From: Prosthecobacter debontii
Lineage (GTDB): Bacteria; Verrucomicrobiota; Verrucomicrobiia; Chthoniobacterales; Chthoniobacteraceae
Assembly (NCBI GenBank): GCA_945905735.1
Contig: CAMDQC010000021.1
Span: 1-47,509, forward strand
Length of the DNA: 47,509 nt
Direction: 5' to 3'
Part shown: positions 35,851-42,500 of the stretch, piece by piece
Numbering within the stretch: the first letter of the stretch is position 1
Layout: each line of letters opens with the position of its first letter
Program-made: the position numbers and the translations under genes
The notes under the pieces: model-generated
What the model was told of the DNA's origin: nothing
The model's input: the letters and a program-made list of their open reading frames with translations, nothing else
Databases searched by the model: none

Positions 35851-35967
35851 AAATTCGGAGCGGGGCTTTCCTAAGCCCCGTCGCCACGCCAGTGGCAAAT
35901 GCCGTAGTCGCTGACGCGACCACCGGGGCTTAGGAAAGCCCCGCTCCCATTCGTCACTGCCGAATTT
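35851..35967. repeat. composite palindrome A (GGGGCTT-type inverted repeat)
   Basis: A 117-bp inverted repeat. The left arm (35851-35880) and right arm (35924-35947, then 35960-35967) are reverse complements: AAATTCGG pairs with CCGAATTT, and the stretch from GAGCGGGG to AAGCCCCG pairs with its partner over about 24 bases. Each arm is also a small hairpin (GGGGCTT-TCCT-AAGCCCC). The centre holds two more, GCCAC-GCCA-GTGGC and GTCGC-TGAC-GCGAC. It begins about 13 bp after the stop of the 122-residue gene. It looks like a REP/BIME-type or MITE-like element and could also act as a terminator. Confidence 0.75.
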
Positions 35968-36099
35968 CTCACAAAAACCAAACCCGCCTGGGGAGTAGGG
36001 AAGCGCCGCACCGCGACGACCCAGCCCTACCCACCGCCGGGGAAGTTCCGCCGACGAGGGCCGCACGGCCTGCCGACAAACGGAGCCTCCCCGGCACCC

Positions 36100-36350
36100 G
36101 GCAGGTGAAGGTTCCCCGCCCACCAACCCATGCCTGCCCATCCGCCAACCATCACCTCCCCCGTGGCAGGCACAAGTTGCCCACCCGCTCCCCCAAGTTG
36201 GCAGCCCGCCAACCTTCACCTTATGGGTGGCAGGCACAAGTTGCCGCCTCACCAACCAACACCTGCCCACCAGCCAACCTTCACCTTAGGGGTAGCAGGT
36301 GAAGGTTGCCACCCAGCCAACCCTCACCTGCCACCCGGCAGGTGAGCACC
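36100..36350. repeat. degenerate tandem array with 64-65 bp period
   Basis: Copies of GGCAGG(TG/CA)-A-AGTT/GGTT-GCC start at 36100, 36165, 36229 and 36294, spacings of 65, 64 and 65 bp, with a truncated fifth start at 36337. Most units also hold GCCAACC(A/T)TCACCT about 45 bases in and a CACCTGCC- or TGCCTGCC-type block that pairs with the unit start, so each could fold. Strong C-over-G strand bias is visible. Open frames across it are low-complexity and rejected as genes. Confidence 0.75.
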
Positions 36351-36422
36351 TTTCCACCTATCCCACAGAGATTTACACCGATTTACAGAGAAACAGCCAA
36401 GTGGGAGTCGGACGGAGGGGAG

Positions 36423-36442
36423 CGGCGGCATTCCTGCCGCCG
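36423..36442. repeat. short perfect hairpin, TTCC loop
   Basis: CGGCGGCA-TTCC-TGCCGCCG: an 8-bp perfect stem with a 4-base loop in the gene-free stretch, resembling the small hairpins of element A (stem plus TCCT loop). It could be a single REP-like unit. Confidence 0.6.
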
Positions 36443-36516
36443 ACAGCAAGCCGAAGCCGAGAAACGTGATGGTCAAAGAATACAACGGCGCAAAGTCTCC
36501 TAAACCCGAACGCAGC

Positions 36517-36659
36517 GGTTGCGTATCGTAGTTCACGCGGCCCCCGCGTGAGTCCCAAAAACCCGCGCAGCGGCCAATCCCCGCCGTGAACCGCAAAAGA
36601 AAAATGCGCTCCCGCGAATAGAAAAGCACGCGGAGGGCCGCGTGCGCTACGACGCAACC
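36517..36659. repeat. composite palindrome D (ends GGTTGCGT/ACGCAACC)
   Basis: A 143-bp element. The left end 36517-36540 and right end 36638-36659 are reverse complements with few mismatches (GGTTGCGTATCGTAG against CTACGACGCAACC). Each end carries its own perfect hairpin: TCACGCGG-CCC-CCGCGTGA (36533-36551) and GCACGCGG-AGGG-CCGCGTGC (36626-36645). The interior is about 75 bp with no gene. Confidence 0.7.
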
Positions 36660-36713
36660 AAGCCCACCCCCGAGCCCACCCACGCCCGGCAGCATGGGGA
36701 GGTTCCAATCAAT

Positions 36714-36926
36714 TACGCCGAAGGCGTTGCATCATTCAGCCCAGGGTTGCGAGGAACGAGCTACTCTGGGTCGCCCGCAACACCATATACCCCGCAGGGG
36801 TTTCACCCGTGGTTCGCCCCTTGATGCAACCCCTGCGGGGTAAATACCCGCGCATCGGCAAACCCAAGGTAGATGCTCGTCCCTTGCATCAACCATTGGG
36901 CTGAGAGATGCAACGCCTTCGGCGTA
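36714..36926. repeat. composite palindrome E (20-bp perfect terminal inverted repeats)
   Basis: A 213-bp element whose 20-bp ends (36714-36733 and 36907-36926) are exact reverse complements; each end holds ACGCC-GAA-GGCGT. Homology between the arms continues inward imperfectly (TCAGCCCA against TGGGCTGA). The centre has a perfect ACCCCGCAGGGGTT/AACCCCTGCGGGGT pair around 36791-36842. The left arm carries GCGAGGAACGAGC (36749-36761) flanked by CCCAG and CTGGG; the same 13 bases occur inverted in the element at 22384-22620, flanked there by CCTAGG. No protein is encoded. Confidence 0.78.
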
Positions 36927-37037
36927 GAGCGCCTCCTTGGGCTAAACCATACCGTCCCGACGCCCCACGCATTCGGCATTGGGCGGCACTGCGTCCACCG
37001 CCAACCACCGGGCCACTCCTGCTGGCTGGCCGCGCCC

Positions 37038-37889
37038 TCAGCGGCGGCGCTGGTGGAGGAAATCGAGCACCAAAAGCACGACAACGATGATCATACAGCT
37101 CACGGTGAAAACCCCCGAGGTCTGCGCGTCCCACTTCAAGTGCGCCTCGACACCGGGAGCACTCAGACGAGCGTTCAGTGCAAATCCCAATGCGTTTGAT
37201 CCGAGCATCGCGAGAAACGTGGTCGCCGCCATGCGCTGGTATTGGTATCGCGGATTCCGTGCGAACATAAACGCTGCGACCACCGCGAACACACCGAAGA
37301 AAATTCGGACCCAAAGTGCTTCAAAGTACCATATCGCTACTGCGAGCAGCCCCACTCCAGCAGCCATCCCGAGAGTCACTACCCACCACCACTTGGTTTC
37401 CCACACAATCGCCGACCGGACGGAGTGGATCAGTTCGCTTCGATCCACGCGCGGCTTCCCGGTGCGCTCCCTATCGCTCATAACCCTGTCCGCGAACCGC
37501 TCGCTCATATCAGCAATCCCATCCAACAACTCCGCCAACGGCACCTTCCCCCTGCTCTTGGTGAAGAACGTCGTCTCGCCAGCAGCCTCCGCTTTGAGCA
37601 GCGTCTCATATTCCAGCAGTTCCGTCTCGTGCCCCGGCACTGGCACCCATTCGGTGGCGTTGAGCCGATTGGGGAATGTCGCGTGGATGGACTCAAACTC
37701 CGCCCGGATAATCTCCAGCAGTCGCCGCCGTCCCTCCGCACTGCCGTCGATGCGGATGTCAATGTGCCCGTCTTCCAAGTCTGCCACGATCTTCGCCCGG
37801 TTCCCTTCTCGCTCCAGCACCACCCCCGTCAGCCAGTAGCAGTTCCTTGGCACATGCGTGTGCATCCTCACGATGAACCGGCTCACCAC
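37038..37889 (-). CDS. C-terminal part of a Roco protein: end of COR domain plus membrane region (frameshifted)
   Basis: 283 residues starting at an internal GTG. The beginning (SRFIVRMHTHVPRNCYWLTGVVLEREGNRAKIVADLEDGHIDIRIDGSAEGRRRLLEIIRAEFESIHATF, quoted here only as positions 3-72 in meaning: SRFIVRMH, YWLTGVVLE, IDIRIDG, IIRAEFESIH) is the conserved second half of a COR domain, which makes no sense as a free start. Dropping one G from the G5 run at 37893-37897 joins it in frame to the upstream LRR-Roc-COR open frame. After the COR end come a helical segment and four hydrophobic segments (for example WWWVVTLGMAAGVGLLAVAIW and FTVSCMIIVVVLLVLDFL), so the full protein would be membrane-anchored at its C-terminus. 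The hydrophobic part may be the output module; no known effector domain is recognised. It could be a disrupted gene, a base-calling error or programmed frameshifting. Confidence 0.75.
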   Translation of the reverse strand: MVSRFIVRMHTHVPRNCYWLTGVVLEREGNRAKIVADLEDGHIDIRIDGSAEGRRRLLEIIRAEFESIHATFPNRLNATEWVPVPGHETELLEYETLLKAEAAGETTFFTKSRGKVPLAELLDGIADMSERFADRVMSDRERTGKPRVDRSELIHSVRSAIVWETKWWWVVTLGMAAGVGLLAVAIWYFEALWVRIFFGVFAVVAAFMFARNPRYQYQRMAATTFLAMLGSNALGFALNARLSAPGVEAHLKWDAQTSGVFTVSCMIIVVVLLVLDFLHQRRR

Positions 37890-39693
37890 GCTCCCCCGGC
37901 AGCACCGGGTATCTATATTGGAACGCCAGCGCCCCCGGCTCGAACCACAGTGCGGGTGCGTCCTTCTGCAATAAGTCCGGCATCAGCACCGAGTCCGCAT
38001 TGTCGAACGCGAAGCATAGTTGGAACTTCTTCATCATCTCCACGATGAACTCCTCGTGCCCCGGCGGATACTTGTGCTCCTTCACACTCGCCAGAATCCG
38101 CCGGAGGTCGGTCCGCGTGAGCTGACCATGCTTCTTGCCGAGTTCGTTGTCATTCAGCGCACGGTAGATTGCCGCAGTCACCCAATCCGGCTTCAGCACA
38201 TGCTTGTCTTTCATCAGCGGGCTGTCGCCAAAATAGAGCATCACCCCGAGGTCGTTGAGGTAACCCAGCAGCGCCGCCCGGTCCTGCCCTTCCACCTTCT
38301 TCTCCACACACAGCGCCTCATACTGTTCGTAGGTGAGGAAATCACGGCCATCCCCTTCCAGCGCATCTTTCAACTCGAACCACTCGTTGCGGAAGGGCCG
38401 GTCCACCTGCTCCACATGCTTGTCGATCACGTCTGCGATTGCTGCCTTCATGTCCTCAATGCCGTGGCCGGGCTTGATCCCTTTCGCCGCATTGCCCTGG
38501 CAGGATACCTCCCGCACGTACGCTTTGATCTGCGGGAACTTCTCTCGCAGGGTTTCCCACGCGAGGTTCATCCGCTGCTCGTCATACTTGTTGCACACGA
38601 CGATGACGGGAGAATCCCCGCCGAAGCTCTCGATGAGCCGCAGCCAGTATTCCACCCGGCTCGCGCGTTCATCCTGCCGACTGTCGAGCACCAGCACATA
38701 CACGCTCCGAGCCGTGAGGAAGAACTGGTGTGTACTGTGCATGATCTCCTGACCGCCGAAGTCCCAAACATTGAGCTTCACCGAGCCCTTGCTCCCGCAC
38801 TCCATCGGCAGCGGGCGGCGCACGATGCCCTCCGTCTTGCGCTCACCCCGGTCATGCTTCTCGCCGAGCAGTTGGCGAATGAGCGAGGTCTTCCCCACCT
38901 CACCCTGCCCGACGACAAGCACCTTCACTTCCCGCAAAGGCCGCGTCTCCGCTGGCTCGCGGGTGCGGCGGTAGATGGCGAAGATACGCTGGGCGTCCCC
39001 GCTGGCGACGAGTTCCGGGGGCAGGTCGGGTAGGGGGTTGCCTTCGAGGGTGAGCGTTTTGAGCTTGTCGAGGGCGAGCAGCGCGGGAGGGAGGGTGGTG
39101 AGGCAGTTGCTGTCGAGGCGCAGCGTGCGCAGGTTGGTCAACTTGGAAAAGGTGGGAGGGAGGGTGGTGAGGGCGTTGTCGTTGAGTGTCAGGATTTCCA
39201 GCCCTGTCCAGTCACCGGCCCAGTCGGGCAGGGAGTTCAAACCGATACGTCGGAGGTGGAGTTTCTGGAGCTGGGAGGCACCCCGGAGGGACTCTGGCAT
39301 CTCGCCATTCGCCATGCCGCCCAAGCCGAGCCAACAGAGAGAGCGGAGCTTTCCGAGGATGGCGAGGTTGTGCAGGGTATCCCCCTTTCCGAGGAGCAGC
39401 GTTTCAAGACTCGGAAGGGTGGCGAGGCAATCCGGCAAGGTGATGGTGCCATTGCCATACCAATCAAGCCGCCGTAGCTTGCGCAGTTCTTTCAGCCAGT
39501 CTGGCAGGTGGGGGATTTGGTTGCGCTGAATGTTCAGCGTCTCCAGATTCGTGAGGCTACGAACGCGCTCCGGCAGCGCTTCAAGGCCGATGCGGCTCAA
39601 GTTCAGCGTCATGCCGCCTTTCCGCAGGCACGCTTCGATGCGCTCCTCCGCCTCTGCGCGGGCCTTGTTTTGGTCTTCTGCTCGGTTGCTCAT
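37759..39693 (-). CDS. Roco-family protein: leucine-rich repeats, Roc GTPase, COR domain (N-terminal part of frameshifted gene)
   Basis: 644 residues as read, but the frame is genuine only to about residue 599; after the G5 run at 37893-37897 the last 45 residues are out-of-frame filler. Residues 28-228 hold about eight leucine-rich repeats (LTNLETLNIQRNQIPHLP, LTNLRTLRLDSNCLTTLP). The Roc GTPase follows: P-loop GQGEVGKTS at 262-270, switch II WDFGGQE at 310-316 and NKYD at 368-371. The COR domain starts at about 410. Roco proteins are LRR-controlled GTPases that dimerise through COR; in bacteria many lack known roles, and some have been proposed as parts of conflict or signalling systems. 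Corrected length is about 885 residues. A metallophosphoesterase fragment lies 12 bp upstream on the same strand. Confidence 0.88.
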   Translation of the reverse strand: MSNRAEDQNKARAEAEERIEACLRKGGMTLNLSRIGLEALPERVRSLTNLETLNIQRNQIPHLPDWLKELRKLRRLDWYGNGTITLPDCLATLPSLETLLLGKGDTLHNLAILGKLRSLCWLGLGGMANGEMPESLRGASQLQKLHLRRIGLNSLPDWAGDWTGLEILTLNDNALTTLPPTFSKLTNLRTLRLDSNCLTTLPPALLALDKLKTLTLEGNPLPDLPPELVASGDAQRIFAIYRRTREPAETRPLREVKVLVVGQGEVGKTSLIRQLLGEKHDRGERKTEGIVRRPLPMECGSKGSVKLNVWDFGGQEIMHSTHQFFLTARSVYVLVLDSRQDERASRVEYWLRLIESFGGDSPVIVVCNKYDEQRMNLAWETLREKFPQIKAYVREVSCQGNAAKGIKPGHGIEDMKAAIADVIDKHVEQVDRPFRNEWFELKDALEGDGRDFLTYEQYEALCVEKKVEGQDRAALLGYLNDLGVMLYFGDSPLMKDKHVLKPDWVTAAIYRALNDNELGKKHGQLTRTDLRRILASVKEHKYPPGHEEFIVEMMKKFQLCFAFDNADSVLMPDLLQKDAPALWFEPGALAFQYRYPVLPGERGEPVHREDAHACAKELLLADGGGAGARREPGEDRGRLGRRAH

Positions 39694-39705
39694 AGGATGG
39701 TGGTC

Positions 39706-39825
39706 TTATCGGTGCGGGTGGCGGAGGTCGTCTGGCAATGCGCCGAGGATGCGGTTAGTCCGCCAGCCATCGCGTGGACACGCATGGAGGTCGGAGAGGT
39801 GGAGCCAGGTAACGGTGCGCTTCAT
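39706..39825 (-). pseudogene. N-terminal fragment of a calcineurin-like metallophosphoesterase
   Basis: A 39-residue frame starting MKRTVTWLHLSDLHACPRDG. The WLHLSDLH opening, with its DxH metal motif, is the first strand of calcineurin-like phosphoesterases, and the next phrase fits the usual helix (RILGALPDDLR). It then stops, 12 bp before the Roco start, so the rest of the domain (GDxxD, GNHE and later motifs) is missing. It is read as a relic left by a deletion; a real 39-residue protein is unlikely. Confidence 0.6.
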
Positions 39826-39993
39826 GGGGCGGGAAGTTGGCGATGCGGGGTGCAAAAGGGAAGCGAAAGTGTTCCGGGCTCCGCGGGGGACCACTGCGCG
39901 GAACGGTGGCTAGACTCCGCGCAGGTTCTTGCGAATACTGCGCGCTCGGATGAGGCGCACGCTTGGTTGCGAATGGCCTCGCCGCCTTTGCCC

Positions 39994-40095
39994 ATGCCAC
40001 TACCGCACGACAAAATCGCCCAGCTCCGGCTGGAACTTGAGGAACATGATCGACGCTATTACGTCGAGGCTCGCCCGACGGAGGAATACTTGTGA
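39994..40095 (+). pseudogene. N-terminal fragment resembling NAD-dependent DNA ligase (LigA)
   Basis: A 33-residue frame: after MPLPHD comes KIAQLRLELEEHDRRYYVEA, the phrase found at the N-terminus of LigA proteins, where a YY and an acidic stretch belong to the NMN-binding Ia domain. The following RPTEEYL then stop looks like a deletion within the usual SDAEYD. Nothing of the adenylation domain follows. It is probably a copied or deleted fragment and not the cell's working ligase. Confidence 0.45.
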
Positions 40096-40120
40096 TTTCC
40101 TCCGGGGTGAGCGACTGGCT

Positions 40121-40260
40121 TTGAACATCATCACCATTGAAGAAACACTCGCCGTGGATGCGGAGGGCCATGCGATGCTGACGTTGCCGCCGTCGGTGAA
40201 GCCGGGGTGTAGATTGAGGAGACGGTGGTGGAAGTGCCGCCGGGGAGCATTCGGCGCTGA
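40121..40260 (+). pseudogene. fragment resembling a short antitoxin-like or conserved small protein
   Basis: From TTG at 40121 the frame reads NIITIEETLAVDAEGHAML and then TLPPSVKPG, the usual opening of short beta-rich proteins often encoded beside toxins (TIxETxxVDxxGxxxLxLPxxVxPG). The reading then breaks. In another frame EETVVEVPPGSIRR and a stop follow, as though a base change or deletion had broken one gene. No toxin is recognised beside it. Identification is weak. Confidence 0.3.
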
Positions 40261-40317
40261 TTGGGCCGTGGCGGGGGAGCTTGGCGCAGATGAAGGCGTT
40301 GCTGAACGGGGGATTAT

Positions 40318-40665
40318 TTACCCCGCCTTCACTGGCACATTTGGCAGCACATCTGCCGCTGCCAGTCGCGCGGTGACTTCCTCCGCCGTGAGCGTCCGCA
40401 TGTTTAGAATCTCGGCCTGCGCGGGGTCGAGGTCTGCGCCGCATTGGTGAAAGAGTCCCTTCACGGCTCGGGGGAAGCAGGCCGCGATTTTCACGCAGCC
40501 GCTCGCGAGTTCTTTGAGCGCGGGGTCTTTGCGGGCGGACATTTCGCAGAGGTCGGCCACGGCGTCGAACGCCACGCCGCTGTCGCACAGGCTTTGGAGC
40601 ACGGCGGCTTTGACTTCCTTCGGGACGACTTGGGCGTATTGGCAGTGGCAGTAGAGGATTCGCAT
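40318..40665 (-). CDS. small cysteine-rich protein of unknown function, coupled to G3E GTPase
   Basis: 115 residues beginning MRILYCHCQYAQVVPKEVKA. There are seven cysteines (6, 8, 27, 40, 57, 63, 75), including the CHC pair at the start and later DLCEMSARKDP and KIAACFPRAVKGLF. This density without a signal peptide suggests a cytoplasmic metal- or Fe-S-binding protein, or a redox or thiol role; no family name is assigned. The conserved-looking phrases argue for a real protein. Its ATG shares one base with the TGA of the GTPase gene (TGATG), indicating translational coupling. It is third in the GcvH-like, GTPase, Cys-rich operon, so it may be the recipient of the metal handled by the GTPase or a partner of the lipoyl carrier. 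Confidence 0.72.
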   Translation of the reverse strand: MRILYCHCQYAQVVPKEVKAAVLQSLCDSGVAFDAVADLCEMSARKDPALKELASGCVKIAACFPRAVKGLFHQCGADLDPAQAEILNMRTLTAEEVTARLAAADVLPNVPVKAG

Positions 40666-41765
40666 CAGGCGGAAATCAGGTCGCGGTGGGTGGGCTCGGG
40701 TTTGCCGGGGCGGAAGAATTCGAGGTGCTCGATTTTCGCCGAGATGCCGCCATTTTGGATCGCGGCGACGGCTTCATGCAACGCATCGCGGATGTCTTCG
40801 GGGGCGGCTTCGGCGCGGCAGTTCAGGATGATCTGCGCGCTCTCGATAGGGGCCTCTAGGCGCAGCGAAAGCTCGGGGACGAAATCGCTGCGGACCAAAT
40901 TGATCGCCGCGATGTCGCCGAGGCCGGAGTCGGGGTTTAGCGTCATTTTCAAATGGGCGATCTCGCCGCTGAGCGCGCGCTGCATTTCGCCCGCGAGCGT
41001 CTTCAAAATCATATCCGCATCGAACGCGGGAACGCCGCTCACTTGGATGGTCGCGTTCAGCCAGCCGAGGAGCGCTTCGCCTTCGGCGTAAAGTGCGTAG
41101 TCCACCGCCATCGTGGGCCGCTCGGCCTGCTCGCCCGTCGTCATGCGCGAGAACCATGTGTCGAGCCCCGTGCCGTTGCGGACGCTGATGGCCAGCACTT
41201 CGGACTTCGGGAATGCCGCTGCCAGAGCCGCCCGCAGTCGCGCCAGCCGCGCTTCGTCGATGGTGTCGGTTTTTGTGATGACGATGATGTCCGCCTCTTC
41301 GAGTTGCTTGCGGAAGATATACGTCACCTTGCTGGAGAACTGCGCGCCTTCCGCCAACCCCAGCACACGCTCGGCGCGCACCGGGTCCACCAGCACGCTC
41401 AGCGGCGCGACGGTGAACGAGTCGCCGTAAATCCTGCGCAGCGGATACGTCACCGTCGCCACCAAATCCGTGCAACTGCCCACCGGCTCCGCGATGAACA
41501 CATCGGGCCGCGTGCTCTCCGTCAGCCGCTTGGCCGCATCCGTCAGCGTGTTAAAGCGACAACAAAAACACCCGCCCACGATTTCCTCCGTCTCGAAGCC
41601 CTTCGCACGCAGCATCGCGGTATCCACCAGCTCGCTGCCTTGGTCGTTCGTGATGAGGCCGACGCGCTGCCCCAGCCCGGCGAGACGCTGCGCCAGCGCG
41701 GCGACTGCCGTCGTTTTCCCCGCGCCGAGGAAGCCGCCAATCATGATATATCGCGCTTTGCTCAT
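40665..41765 (-). CDS. G3E-family GTPase (CobW/HypB/UreG-like metallochaperone)
   Basis: 366 residues, cytoplasmic. The Walker A loop is GGFLGAGKTT (10-19). The metal-binding signature GGCFCC lies at 64-69 with C66, C68 and C69, as in CobW/COG0523 proteins. The base-specificity motif reads TKTD in VITKTDTID in place of NKxD, as in several members. The C-terminal domain (about 230-360) differs from the usual CobW_C domain and includes FRPGKPEPTHRDL at the end. COG0523 proteins use GTP hydrolysis to insert or deliver metals such as Zn, Co or Fe. The gene overlaps the GcvH-like gene (ATGA) on one side and the Cys-rich gene (TGATG) on the other, so the three must act together. The client is unknown. 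Confidence 0.9.
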   Translation of the reverse strand: MSKARYIMIGGFLGAGKTTAVAALAQRLAGLGQRVGLITNDQGSELVDTAMLRAKGFETEEIVGGCFCCRFNTLTDAAKRLTESTRPDVFIAEPVGSCTDLVATVTYPLRRIYGDSFTVAPLSVLVDPVRAERVLGLAEGAQFSSKVTYIFRKQLEEADIIVITKTDTIDEARLARLRAALAAAFPKSEVLAISVRNGTGLDTWFSRMTTGEQAERPTMAVDYALYAEGEALLGWLNATIQVSGVPAFDADMILKTLAGEMQRALSGEIAHLKMTLNPDSGLGDIAAINLVRSDFVPELSLRLEAPIESAQIILNCRAEAAPEDIRDALHEAVAAIQNGGISAKIEHLEFFRPGKPEPTHRDLISA

Positions 41766-42223
41766 GCTCCGTAGTCGCTGCTTTGCTTCTCCATAATCTT
41801 ATCAATCGTCGCATCCAGCATCCCCCGATACGCCTCCATCGTGATGCACTTCGCATCGGGCTCGCCGAGGACTTCGTAGAGCCAGCCCGCGCCGTATGGG
41901 TCATCGCCGACGGAATCAATGTTCGTCGCCAGCGCCGGGTTCGCCGCCGCGAACTCCCCATCGGCGCAGCAGTAAAGGTCGCTGATGGCCTTGAAGCCCT
42001 CGATGCTCCCCACGATGTCGCCGCTCGCCAGCGCATCGCCCGGCTTTTTCTCAAAGCGCACCTCAACAATCTCCCCCAGCATCCGCGTGGCGAACTTTGT
42101 GAACCCGACGCGCAACCGCCCGCCGCCCATATCCGCCAGCCAGAAGTGCGAAGGGCTGTAGCGGCAGTCCACGGGCAAGTGTGTGACAAAATTACTGCGT
42201 TTATAAAAAGACGTTCCCGGCAT
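41762..42223 (-). CDS. GcvH-like lipoyl carrier protein
   Basis: 153 residues. The hybrid-motif region follows glycine cleavage H protein: YSPSHFWLA, VGFTKFATRMLGEIVEVRF, the lipoyl site GSIEGFKAISDL with K78 as predicted lipoyl lysine, then DGEFAAANPAL and DPYGAGWLYEV. It differs from standard GcvH in having EGFK where ESVK is usual and CCADG where the sP(v)sG turn normally is, and it has a C-terminal helix with MEKQSSDYGA. No gcvT, gcvP or lipoyl ligase is nearby. A specialised lipoyl carrier is therefore considered, as is known for sulfur-oxidation LbpA proteins, although it may serve ordinary glycine cleavage. It is the first gene of a three-gene operon with the G3E GTPase and Cys-rich protein. 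Confidence 0.85.
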   Translation of the reverse strand: MPGTSFYKRSNFVTHLPVDCRYSPSHFWLADMGGGRLRVGFTKFATRMLGEIVEVRFEKKPGDALASGDIVGSIEGFKAISDLYCCADGEFAAANPALATNIDSVGDDPYGAGWLYEVLGEPDAKCITMEAYRGMLDATIDKIMEKQSSDYGA

Positions 42224-42317
42224 CGAAGCGCGGAGCGTCGGCGAAAGAGCGCTTACGGTTCAAGGCTCATCTTCCAGACGGCTAACGTTTCCGTCGTGGC
42301 GCGATTCACTGCGGGAG

Positions 42318-42500
42318 ATGTCCCATTTCGCATCCTCGAACTACCGCTCCGTGCTGACTCGCCGCGACGCCATGAAGGTCGGCGGCTTTGCGATGCCGTA
42401 TGTCATCAATGGGCACGCCATCAACCGTTGCGGATGGGACACCCCGAGCATCACCAGCTTTGTCAGCGACGGCAACGCCATCCCCGAAGTCTTCGCTTGA
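42318..42500 (+). CDS. possible small ORF, overlapping the transglycosylase gene start
   Basis: A 60-residue frame (MSHFASSNYRSVLTRRDAMK at the start, ending VSDGNAIPEVFA). It contains a twin-arginine-like RRDAMKVGG but no proper hydrophobic signal. Its TGA overlaps the TTG proposed as start of the next gene (TTGA), which would be translational coupling if real. There is no similarity I recognise and no good ribosome site, so it may be an accidental frame. Confidence 0.3.
   Translation: MSHFASSNYRSVLTRRDAMKVGGFAMPYVINGHAINRCGWDTPSITSFVSDGNAIPEVFA

Noticed and set aside
35830..36345. Several 60-146 codon frames over the tandem repeat (both strands)
   Set aside because: They are translations of the 64-65 bp repeat and its flanking palindrome, low in complexity and present in several frames at once.
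36100..36350. The tandem array as a CRISPR array
   Set aside because: Units are degenerate throughout with no alternation of identical repeats and unique spacers, and no cas gene is in the window.
37759..37892. The last 45 residues of the Roco open frame as a real C-terminus
   Set aside because: They are out-of-frame filler after the G5 run; the overlapping frame continues the conserved COR sequence.
41783..42496. The upstream two-thirds of the long frame that ends in the SLT-like gene as coding
   Set aside because: It runs antisense through the GcvH-like gene and then through an Arg/His-rich stretch. The protein-like part with a signal anchor begins only at the TTG at 42497.
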